6,139 nt of DNA from an uncultured Collinsella sp. (GTDB lineage: Bacteria > Actinomycetota > Coriobacteriia > Coriobacteriales > Coriobacteriaceae): the NCBI GenBank assembly GCA_900546455.1, contig URCS01000092.1:1-6139 (forward strand), read 5' to 3'. The first letter of the stretch is position 1, and each line of letters begins with the position of its first letter. The notes below the pieces were generated by a model that saw nothing but the letters and a program-made list of their open reading frames with translations, ran no database searches and was not told where the DNA came from. A program made the position numbers and the translations under genes. Positions 1 to 6,060 of the stretch are shown piece after piece.

Positions 1-3
1 CAA

Positions 4-32
4 GGCGGCATTGACCTTCTGGTCATGCCGCC
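4..32. repeat. Imperfect hairpin repeat, left copy
   Basis: An inverted repeat: GGCGGCAT, one unpaired T, GACC, a TTCT loop, then GGTCATGCCGCC. This gives a 12-bp stem with one bulged base and a 4-nt loop. No T-run follows on either strand, so it is not a classical Rho-independent terminator. The core (GGCATTGACCTT, two variable bases, GGTCATGCC) recurs on the minus strand at 4475-4499, beyond the ABC operon, with the bulged T at the same place. It may lie in the 3' flank of a gene ending left of the window, or be a dispersed genomic repeat. The structure is seen directly; its role is unknown. Confidence 0.6.
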
Positions 33-80
33 GAAGTTGAAAGGCAGATTGCCGCTCTGGCGGGTTTGCAGCGTCGAGCG

Positions 81-108
81 GTTACGGCGTTTGGCAAAAC
101 GCCGTAAC
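81..108. repeat. Perfect 12-bp inverted repeat
   Basis: GTTACGGCGTTT and its exact reverse complement AAACGCCGTAAC flank a 4-nt GGCA loop. It lies 17 bp upstream of the -35 box of the marR promoter. It could be a terminator for a gene left of the window, although the T-run after it is poor (TTAATAAGTTT). It could also be a binding site for a regulator. The palindrome is certain; its function is not. Confidence 0.55.
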
Positions 109-125
109 TTAATAAGTTTGGTACC

Positions 126-154
126 TTGACATTGATTTCTCACGCTCCTAAATT
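126..154 (+). promoter_or_regulatory. Sigma70-type promoter of the marR-ABC operon
   Basis: A perfect -35 box TTGACA (126-131) is separated by exactly 17 bp from TAAATT (149-154), a 4/6 match to TATAAT. Transcription would start near 161-163 and give a leader of about 50 nt before the ATG at 210. The -10 box lies inside the CCTAA-n5-TTAGG palindrome, as expected if a repressor blocks polymerase there. No other convincing promoter is seen ahead of the three tightly packed genes, so this probably drives all of them. Confidence 0.7.
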
Positions 155-187
155 GGTTAGGCACAAAACAATTCCACTACCTAACTA
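147..187. promoter_or_regulatory. Candidate MarR operator (three CCTAA half-sites)
   Basis: CCTAA (147-151) and TTAGG (157-161) form a palindrome with 10-bp half-site spacing that overlaps the -10 box. A third half-site, CCTAAC (180-185), is the reverse complement of GTTAGG (156-161), so the pair 154-161/180-187 can also form a stem. MarR-family dimers usually bind short AT-rich palindromes overlapping their own promoters. Autorepression through this site is an inference from position and symmetry. The second arrangement lies in the transcribed leader just before the ribosome-binding site. Confidence 0.5.
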
Positions 188-209
188 AAGAAAGGAGCAA
201 CACTAATTC

Positions 210-716
210 ATGTGCGATGAACCTCTTAACCTTTGTTCGCACGAGCCCGGCGGTGACCCGTCGCAACCGGTAGACATACCCGAAGCGGTCAGCGCCGAAG
301 ACAAACTCGCCAAGCGCATCCTGAGCGGCCTGGGTTTTTGCGGCCATTACATGCATTTTCACGGCGGCGGCATATCTGGCAAGGCGCCCATCGTCTGCCT
401 ACTCGCCAAGCAGCCGACCGGCGAGCTATCCCAACAGGAACTTGGCATGCACTTCGACCTCAAGCCGGGGTCCCTTTCCGAGATTCTGTCCAAGCTTGAA
501 CTGGGCGGTCTTATCGAGCGCAGTCGCAATCCCAAAGACCGTCGGCAGCTCACCATCCGCCTGACCGATGCGGGATGGGAAAAGGCCCGCGTTGAGCAGG
601 CGGCCCGCATCCGCTTTAGAGAGCGCGCCTTTAGCGCTCTCACCCACGACGAGCGCGAAGACCTCGCCGAAATGCTCGATAAAATCCGTGTAACCTGGGA
701 GGAACTGGATGATTAA
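210..716 (+). CDS. MarR-family winged-helix transcriptional regulator
   Basis: A 168-residue protein that probably represses its own operon and releases DNA when it binds a ligand. Residues about 58-125 form the winged helix-turn-helix. The recognition-helix region reads LKPGSLSEILSKLELGGLIE, followed by the characteristic wing NPKDRRQLTIRLT (107-119) with the D-x-R motif. The flanking helices (30-52 and 126-165) would make the dimer interface. The N-terminal 30 residues are a Pro/Glu-rich extension not typical of the family. Cys2, Cys9, Cys44 and Cys63 plus the cluster H46, H49, H51 could in principle sense metal or redox state, but this is speculative. The start is fixed by an in-frame TAA at 204-206; AAAGGAG (191-197) sits a rather long 12 nt upstream. 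Its end overlaps the next gene by 8 nt, tying it to the exporter as its likely local regulator. The ligand is unknown. Confidence 0.93.
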   Translation: MCDEPLNLCSHEPGGDPSQPVDIPEAVSAEDKLAKRILSGLGFCGHYMHFHGGGISGKAPIVCLLAKQPTGELSQQELGMHFDLKPGSLSEILSKLELGGLIERSRNPKDRRQLTIRLTDAGWEKARVEQAARIRFRERAFSALTHDEREDLAEMLDKIRVTWEELDD

Positions 717-2523
717 AACCCTCATGGGCAGCATCCGCGACTATATGAAAGTCACCGTTGCCACGCCGTTGCTCGTGCTTGGCGAGGTGCTCTGCGAGAT
801 GCTGATTCCATTTATCACCGCCAACCTGATCGACGCCATCAAAGACGGCACCACCGTAGCCGAGATGCTTCCCACCGCAGGCTTTTTGGTGCTCATCGCG
901 CTGACGTCGCTTGCTTTTGGCGCCGCTGCCGGCGTCACCTGCAGCCATGCGAGTTGCGGTTTCGCCAAGAACCTGCGTCACGACCTGTTCTACAAGATCC
1001 AGACGTTCAGCTTTGCCAACATCGATGAGTTCTCGAGCTCCTCGCTTGTCACGCGCCTGACCACCGACATCAACAACGTTCAGCAGGCCTTTATGATGAT
1101 CATCCGTATCGCCGTGCGCGCGCCGCTGGTCTTGATCTTCGCTTTTACCATGGCATTTATCATGGGCGGCAGCGTCGCCATGGTCTACCTGGTCATCATT
1201 CCGCTGCTGGGCTTTGGACTGTTCTTTATCATCTTTAAGGTACGCCCCATCTTCTCGCGCGTGTTCCACAAGTACGACGCCCTTAACGAGTCCGTCGAGG
1301 AAAACGTCACCGGCATGCGCGTGGTCAAGAGCTATGTGCGCGAAGACTTTGAGAAGGAGAAGTTCGCCACCGCCGCGCGCGACGTCCAGATGGACTTCAC
1401 CCGCGCCGAGAAGCTGCTCGCCTTTAACAACCCCATGATGAACATCTGCGTCAACGGCGCATTTGTCGTCATCATCTACCTGGGATCCAAGCTCATCATC
1501 ACGAGCCAGGGCACGCTGTTCGACGTGGGCCAGCTCTCCTCGATCTTTACCTATGGCTTCCAGATCCTCATGAGCCTGATGCAGCTGTCGATGATCTTTG
1601 TCATGGTGACCATGGCCGACGAATCGGCGCACCGCATTACCGAGGTGTTGGCCGCCGAGCCCACGATCGCCGATCCCGCCGAGCCCGTGCTCGAGGTCGC
1701 CGATGGCTCCATCGACTTTGACCACGTGAGCTTTAAGTATTCCGCGCATGCGAAGCGCCAGGCGCTCGACGATATCGACCTGCACATTAAGAGCGGCGAG
1801 ACCATCGGCATCATCGGCGGCACCGGCTCGGCCAAGTCCACGCTCGTAAACCTCATCGCCCGCCTGTACGACGCCACCGAGGGTACCGTGCGCGTGGGCG
1901 GCGTGGATGTACGCGACTACGACTTGGACGCCCTGCGCCACCAGGTGGCCATGGTGCTGCAGAAAAACGTGCTGTTTAGCGGCACGATTGCCGAGAACCT
2001 GCGTTGGGGCGACCCGAACGCCACCGACGAAGAGGTCCGCGAGGCCGCGCATCTGGCCTGCGCCGACGAGTTTGTCGACGGCTTCCCCAAGGGCTATGAC
2101 ACCTGGATCGAACAGGGCGGCTCCAATGTTTCCGGCGGTCAGAAGCAGCGCCTGTGCATTGCGCGTGCCCTGCTGCGTCGCCCCAAGATCTTGATCCTGG
2201 ACGACTCCACGAGCGCCGTCGACACCAAGACCGACGCCAAGATTCGCGCAGGGCTGGCAAGCTATCTGCCCAACACGACCAAGCTCATCATCGCCCAGCG
2301 CATTAGCTCCGTGCAGGACGCAGACCGCATCATCGTCATGGAGGGCGGCCGCATCGCGCAGATCGGTAACCACGACGAGCTGCTCAAGACGAGCGAGATC
2401 TACCGCGAGACCTTTACCTCGCAGAACAAGATGTCTGCCGAGGGCGAAGAGGCCGTCGAGGCCGACACCGAGGCATCCGTAACGCAAGCTCAGACCCAGG
2501 AAGGAGGCGAGGCACATGAGTAA
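709..2523 (+). CDS. Heterodimeric ABC exporter, subunit with degenerate ATP site
   Basis: A 604-residue half-transporter with an N-terminal six-helix type IV exporter domain (about 1-310) and a C-terminal ATPase domain (about 338-574). It should pair with the next gene product in the cytoplasmic membrane to export drugs, lipids or peptides. ATPase motifs: Walker A GGTGSAKS (370-377) with Ala375 for the usual Gly; Q-loop Gln418; an intact signature VSGGQ (474-478); Walker B ILILDD with Asp499 in place of the catalytic Glu; Gln530 in place of the H-loop His. These changes are those of the TM287/BmrC/LmrC-type partner, whose own site binds but barely hydrolyses ATP, while its signature completes the active site of the other subunit. 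GGGAGG (697-702) lies 6 nt before the ATG. The gene overlaps marR by 8 nt and the next gene by 8 nt. The last 30 residues (575-604) are an acidic tail without Lys or Arg. The substrate is not predictable. Confidence 0.95.
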   Translation: MIKTLMGSIRDYMKVTVATPLLVLGEVLCEMLIPFITANLIDAIKDGTTVAEMLPTAGFLVLIALTSLAFGAAAGVTCSHASCGFAKNLRHDLFYKIQTFSFANIDEFSSSSLVTRLTTDINNVQQAFMMIIRIAVRAPLVLIFAFTMAFIMGGSVAMVYLVIIPLLGFGLFFIIFKVRPIFSRVFHKYDALNESVEENVTGMRVVKSYVREDFEKEKFATAARDVQMDFTRAEKLLAFNNPMMNICVNGAFVVIIYLGSKLIITSQGTLFDVGQLSSIFTYGFQILMSLMQLSMIFVMVTMADESAHRITEVLAAEPTIADPAEPVLEVADGSIDFDHVSFKYSAHAKRQALDDIDLHIKSGETIGIIGGTGSAKSTLVNLIARLYDATEGTVRVGGVDVRDYDLDALRHQVAMVLQKNVLFSGTIAENLRWGDPNATDEEVREAAHLACADEFVDGFPKGYDTWIEQGGSNVSGGQKQRLCIARALLRRPKILILDDSTSAVDTKTDAKIRAGLASYLPNTTKLIIAQRISSVQDADRIIVMEGGRIAQIGNHDELLKTSEIYRETFTSQNKMSAEGEEAVEADTEASVTQAQTQEGGEAHE

Positions 2524-4435
2524 GGCAACGACCGCCGAGCGCGCGCTCAACCGCAAGGGCGGCACCATGTCGCGCCTCATCAAGACGCTCTTTGGCTTTT
2601 ACCCCGTGCTTTTGCCCCTCGTCGTCGCCGGCGTGGTGCTCTGCGCCATCATCAACTCCATCGGCGCGACCTTCCTTCAGAGCGCCCTGCAGATTATTAG
2701 CGAATCGTGGCAGTCGGGCGATTGGGGAGCCGCGCAGCCCAAGATCGCACAGCTCGTGACCACCCTCGCCTGCATCTACGGCATCGGCATCCTGTCCTCG
2801 CTCTTCTGGAACCGCGCCATGGCCATCGTCACGCAGGGCTCGCTGGAGAAGCTGCGCGAGAAGATGTTCAACCGCATGCAGGACCTGCCGATCCGCTACT
2901 TCGACACGCACCAGCGCGGCGACATCATGAGCCACTACACCAATGACATCGACACGCTGCGCCAGATGATCAGCCAGTCGCTGCCCAACCTGCTCATGAC
3001 GGTCATCGTCATTGCCACGGTGTTCTTTATCATGCTGTACTACAGCGTGTGGATGTGCCTGGTCATTATTGCCGGCGTCGCCTTTATGACCTTTATGACC
3101 AAGCTGCTCGGCTCCAACTCCGCGCGCTTCTTCATTGCACAGCAAACCGAGCTCGGCGTGGTCGAAGGTCATATCGAGGAGGTCATGAACGGCCAGAAGG
3201 TCGTCAAGGCATTCTGCCACGAGTCTGCCGCCGAGGCCGATTTTGACGAGCGCAACGAAAAGCTCTTCGAGGTTTCCCAGAAGGCCAACATGTACGCCAA
3301 CATCCTCATGCCCATCCTTATGAACCTGGGCAACCTGCTCTACGTGCTGGTCGCACTGGCAGGCGGCATTTTCCTGGCGCTGGGCGTGCCCAACCTGAGC
3401 ATCTCGGGCATGACGCTGTCCATCGCCGTCGTAGTGCCGTTCCTCAACATGACCAAGCAGTTCTGCGGACAGATCGGCCAGATCTCGCAGCAGATCAACG
3501 CCGTGGTCATGGGCCTCGCCGGCGCCGACCGTATCTTTGAGCTCATCGACGAGAAGCCCGAGACCGACGAAGGCTACGTGACGCTCGTCAACGCGCAGGT
3601 GAACCCCGATACCTGGCAGCTCGAGGAAGCCGACCACCACACCGGCATGTGGGCGTGGAAGCATCCGCACCGCGCAACCGGCGAGATCGAGTACGTACCG
3701 CTGCGCGGCGACCTGGTCATGGACAACGTCGACTTTGGCTACACGCCCGACCACGAGGTACTGCACGGCGTGTCCGTGTTTGCCAAGCCGGGCCAGAAGG
3801 TCGCGTTTGTCGGTGCCACCGGTGCGGGCAAGACGACCATCACCAACCTCATCAACCGCTTCTATGACATCGCCGACGGCAAGATCCGCTACGACGGCAT
3901 CAACGTCAACAAGATCCGCAAGGCCGATCTGCGCCGCTCGCTGGGCGTGGTGCTGCAGGACGTAAACCTGTTCACCGGCACCGTGATGGATAACATCCGC
4001 TACGGCAATCTGGATGCCACCGACGAGGAGTGCATCAAGGCGGCCAAGCTCGCGGGAGCGGACGACTTTATCACCCGCCTGCCCGACGGCTACGACACCA
4101 TGCTCACCGGTAACGGCGCGCAGCTGTCGCAGGGCCAGCGCCAGCTGATCTCGATCGCGCGCGCCGCCGTCGCCGATCCGCCGGCGATGATTCTGGACGA
4201 AGCCACGAGCTCCATCGACACCCGCACCGAGGCCATCGTGCAGGCGGGCATGGACAAGCTCATGGAGGGCCGCACGACGTTTGTCATCGCACACCGCCTG
4301 TCCACCGTGCGCAACTCCGACGCGATCATCTGCCTGGACCACGGCCGCATCATCGAGCGCGGCAACCACGACGAGCTGATTGCCAAGCGCGGGTATTACT
4401 ACCAGCTCTATACCGGAGCGTTTGAGCTGGAGTAG
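2516..4435 (+). CDS. Heterodimeric ABC exporter, catalytic subunit
   Basis: A 639-residue half-transporter and partner of the preceding gene product. The transmembrane domain spans about 25-335 and the ATPase domain about 399-638. Walker A is canonical (GATGAGKT, 433-440), as are Gln481 of the Q-loop, Walker B MILDE with catalytic Glu562, and His593 of the H-loop. The signature is non-canonical, LSQGQ (537-541). It would therefore face the degenerate Walker A/B of the partner, while its own Walker motifs pair with the partner's intact SGGQ. This matches TM288/BmrD/LmrD-type subunits. Between the two domains is a long linker (about 350-398) rich in Trp and His (W367, H374, H375, W379, W381, H383, H385), longer than in many ABC exporters. 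A strong Shine-Dalgarno AAGGAGG (2501-2507) lies 8 nt before the ATG. Met18 is an alternative start but has weaker support. The TAG stop is followed by the terminator at 4560. Confidence 0.95.
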   Translation: MSKATTAERALNRKGGTMSRLIKTLFGFYPVLLPLVVAGVVLCAIINSIGATFLQSALQIISESWQSGDWGAAQPKIAQLVTTLACIYGIGILSSLFWNRAMAIVTQGSLEKLREKMFNRMQDLPIRYFDTHQRGDIMSHYTNDIDTLRQMISQSLPNLLMTVIVIATVFFIMLYYSVWMCLVIIAGVAFMTFMTKLLGSNSARFFIAQQTELGVVEGHIEEVMNGQKVVKAFCHESAAEADFDERNEKLFEVSQKANMYANILMPILMNLGNLLYVLVALAGGIFLALGVPNLSISGMTLSIAVVVPFLNMTKQFCGQIGQISQQINAVVMGLAGADRIFELIDEKPETDEGYVTLVNAQVNPDTWQLEEADHHTGMWAWKHPHRATGEIEYVPLRGDLVMDNVDFGYTPDHEVLHGVSVFAKPGQKVAFVGATGAGKTTITNLINRFYDIADGKIRYDGINVNKIRKADLRRSLGVVLQDVNLFTGTVMDNIRYGNLDATDEECIKAAKLAGADDFITRLPDGYDTMLTGNGAQLSQGQRQLISIARAAVADPPAMILDEATSSIDTRTEAIVQAGMDKLMEGRTTFVIAHRLSTVRNSDAIICLDHGRIIERGNHDELIAKRGYYYQLYTGAFELE

Positions 4436-4474
4436 TTCGGCTCGCCGAGATGGCCGATTTGCCGCTCATTCGTC

Positions 4475-4499
4475 GGGCATGACCCTAAGGTCAATGCCC
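4475..4499. repeat. Imperfect hairpin repeat, right copy (inverted)
   Basis: Read on the minus strand this is GGGCATTGACC, TTAG, GGTCATGCCC: the same stem, bulged T and 4-nt loop position as the hairpin at 4-32, in the opposite orientation. Weak similarity seems to continue beyond the stem, towards 4440 on this side and towards about 65 on the left side, with small gaps. It lies 39 nt after the stop codon of the second ABC gene and before the main terminator. It could be a secondary 3'-end structure or a copy of a dispersed repeat. Confidence 0.55.
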
Positions 4500-4559
4500 T
4501 CCTCTTTCGGGGCAAATCGACTCATCTCAACGACCCAAACACAATGCACCGCAACGAAT

Positions 4560-4597
4560 AAAGCCTCCGCAGCCACACGAGCTGCGGAGGCTTTTTT
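4560..4597 (+). terminator. Rho-independent terminator of the marR-ABC operon
   Basis: A perfect 14-bp stem (4560-4573 paired with 4581-4594, core GCCTCCGCAGC/GCTGCGGAGGC) has a 7-nt loop CACACGA and runs into six T residues (4592-4597). It lies about 125 nt after the stop of the second ABC gene, with no gene between. It should end the operon transcript and insulate the repeat array and the diguanylate cyclase gene. Termination on the minus strand is less likely, because only TTTATT would follow the stem there. Confidence 0.93.
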
Positions 4598-4606
4598 CAT
4601 GCCGGC

Positions 4607-4778
4607 CGGAAACCGTATCCCACTTTTCGGGCCCAAAATGGGATGCCGTTTCCCGCTGGACCCCCTCCGGGAAACGGCATCCCATTTCAAGGGCATAAAC
4701 CGGGATGTGGTTTCCCCTAACGGCACCTTTGGGAAGCCGCATCCCACTCTGTACGCACAAAACGGGATGAGCTTTCCC
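4607..4778. repeat. Six-arm palindromic array, 62-bp period (BIME/REP-like)
   Basis: Six copies of a 16-nt sequence, consensus GGGAAACGGCATCCCA, alternate in orientation. Direct arms are at 4607-4622, 4669-4684 and 4731-4746; inverted arms at 4639-4654, 4701-4716 and 4763-4778. Direct arms start exactly 62 bp apart, and so do inverted arms. Gaps alternate between 16 and 14 nt. Arms 2 and 3 are exact complements, and with their flanks form a 20-bp stem (4636-4655/4668-4687) with a 12-nt loop. Arms 4 and 5 pair over 15 positions with two G-U wobbles. The within-period pairs (1-2, 3-4, 5-6) match less well. Reading frames through the array shift by two at every period and also cross the terminator, so it is not coding. 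The layout resembles mosaic palindromic elements found between genes in many bacteria. No transposase or clear target duplication is seen. Confidence 0.85.
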
Positions 4779-4873
4779 ATGGTGATCCAAGACCAGAAGC
4801 ATGTCCGATAGCGCGGCCAGGTCAAGAACAACAAGGCAAGCGTCACGCCAATTTGGACGAGCGTCTGCTGCAG

Positions 4874-4902
4874 TTTAAGGCTGCTGGCCCATATGGTAGA
4901 GT
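4874..4902 (+). promoter_or_regulatory. Weak candidate promoter of the diguanylate cyclase gene
   Basis: TTTAAG (4874-4879) and TAGAGT (4897-4902) are 17 bp apart. The matches to consensus are only 3/6 and 4/6. It is the best-placed pair I can find between the repeat array and the GTG start at 4969, and would give a leader of about 60 nt. The rest of 4779-4968 shows no gene, hairpin or recognisable riboswitch. Confidence 0.25.
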
Positions 4903-4968
4903 TAACCACCCATGAATTTCAGCACACTGCGTGCTACCTGTTCTTTTGTCATTTAGGGAAGTGAACTT

Positions 4969-6060
4969 GTGAATACTTCTGTCGCCAAGAAGGCCAGCCA
5001 GGCGGTGCGCCTGCTCATGATGGTGCTCACGGCAGTTCTCATCTTCTTCTTCATCAATGTCATGCTGCTCGTCTCCGATATCCAGGGCACGGCGCGTGTG
5101 GTCAACTACGCCGGCCTGGTGCGCGGCACCACGCAGCGAATCGTTAAGCTCGAGGACGCGGGCCAGCCTCAAGATGACCTGCTCAAAGCCGTGGATTCAT
5201 ACATCAACGGCTTGCGTTACGGAAGTGACGACCTCAACCTCGTCCGTCTCGACGACGATGAGTATCAGGCAAAGATGACCGAGCTTGCAAATTATTTTGA
5301 TGAGCTTTGCGCCGAGATTGCCCGTGTGCGCGAAGTCGGCTACGAGAACACCGACATCATCTCCATGAGCGAGGAGTTCTTTGGCATTTGCGACGATGCT
5401 ACGTGACTCGCAGAGGACTACTCTCAGGAGAAGGCGTCGGCGCTCAACTATCTCGAGGGCTTGGTGATCATCGACATCGTGGGCTTGGTGGCGACCTTTG
5501 CGGTCGAACTTGTTCGCGCGGTGCGCACTGCCGCGCTCAACCGAGAGCTGCAGAGCAAAGTCTATCTCGACGAAGCCACGGGACTGCCCAACAAGAACAA
5601 GTGCGAGGAGATCTTGGGGCAGGAGCGGCCTGTCTCCGCGGAGGCGCCCGTTGCGGTGTGCGTCTTCGACCTTAACAATCTGCATATGGTCAATAACAAC
5701 TTCGGCCATGAGAAGGGCGATGAATACATTCGCTCTTTTGCCCAACAACTGGGAAGTGTGGCGTCGGAGACGTGCTTTGTGGGTCGCGACGGCGGCGATG
5801 AGTTTATCGCGGTGCTGTGGGATGCCGACCGAGCCGCTGTGGAATCCTGTCTCGCTCGGGTTCGTGCGAACGTGAACGAGTATTCCGGGGCTCACCCCGA
5901 CATGCCCATCAGCTATGCGGTGGGCTATGCGCTTTCCAGTGATTTTGGCGAGCCGCCTACCATGCGCGAACTCTTTTCCCAGGCCGACAAAAACATGTAC
6001 ATCGACAAGAACCGCGTAAAGGCAGCCGAGGCAGCCGGGCTGCCACGCGAGGAACGCTAA
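4969..6060 (+). pseudogene. Membrane diguanylate cyclase (GGDEF), split by in-frame TGA
   Basis: One reading frame of 363 codons before the final TAA, broken only by TGA at 5404-5406 (codon 146). The part before it has a membrane helix (about 14-36) and an extracytoplasmic sensor region with YAGLVRGTTQRIVKLE, a motif style seen in PilJ/NIT-like sensor domains. The part after it continues that region, then a second helix (about 162-182) and a full GGDEF domain (about 198-355): DEATGLPNK (201-209), metal-binding Asp234, FGHEKGDEY, active site GGDEF (275-279) and the usual KNMYIDKNRVK end. The upstream RxxD inhibitory site is absent. An intact protein would make cyclic di-GMP in response to an outside signal. 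The GTG start follows AGGGAA (4955-4960) by 8 nt, with an in-frame TAG at 4954-4956 ruling out anything longer. The second part has no good start: TTG 5461 and GTG 5464 lack a well-placed ribosome site. No other damage is visible, so the nonsense change is recent, is a sequence error, or is read through. Confidence 0.8.

Noticed and set aside
1..129. Open frame from the window edge to TGA at 127-129 (42 codons, beginning QGGIDLLVMPPK)
   Set aside because: It runs through the hairpin at 4-32 and the palindrome at 81-108 and becomes Arg/Leu-rich with no recognisable domain. It could be the tail of a gene left of the window, but nothing here supports that.
640..4369. Very long minus-strand open frames (640-2583 and 2414-4369)
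   Set aside because: They are antisense shadows of the two ABC genes, created by GC-rich codon use. Their translations are His/Asp/Val-rich and lack domains.
4607..4778. CRISPR array
   Set aside because: The repeats are only 16 nt, alternate in orientation and have 14-16-nt gaps. CRISPR repeats are direct and spaced by longer unique spacers, and no cas gene is present.
4380..4811. Plus-strand open frame of 143 codons
   Set aside because: It begins inside the end of the second ABC gene and reads through the terminator and repeat array, with no ribosome site or domain.
4466..4909. Minus-strand open frame of 147 codons across the intergenic region, and a shorter one at 4527-4802
   Set aside because: They cross the terminator stem and the palindromic array. 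The array period of 62 is not a multiple of three, and the translations show only repeated fragments such as GCRFP. They are by-products of the repeats.
5404..5445. Selenocysteine insertion at the TGA
   Set aside because: Only a 3-4-bp stem around CTCTCAGGAG can be drawn downstream, unlike a bacterial SECIS hairpin. GGDEF sensor proteins are not known selenoproteins, and no Cys-equivalent function is apparent.
5461..6060. Separate functional gene starting at TTG 5461
   Set aside because: The nearest purine-rich stretch (AGGAG, 5426-5430) is about 30 nt away, and GAGGG at 5455-5459 is too close. The sequence before it is clearly the continuing sensor domain.
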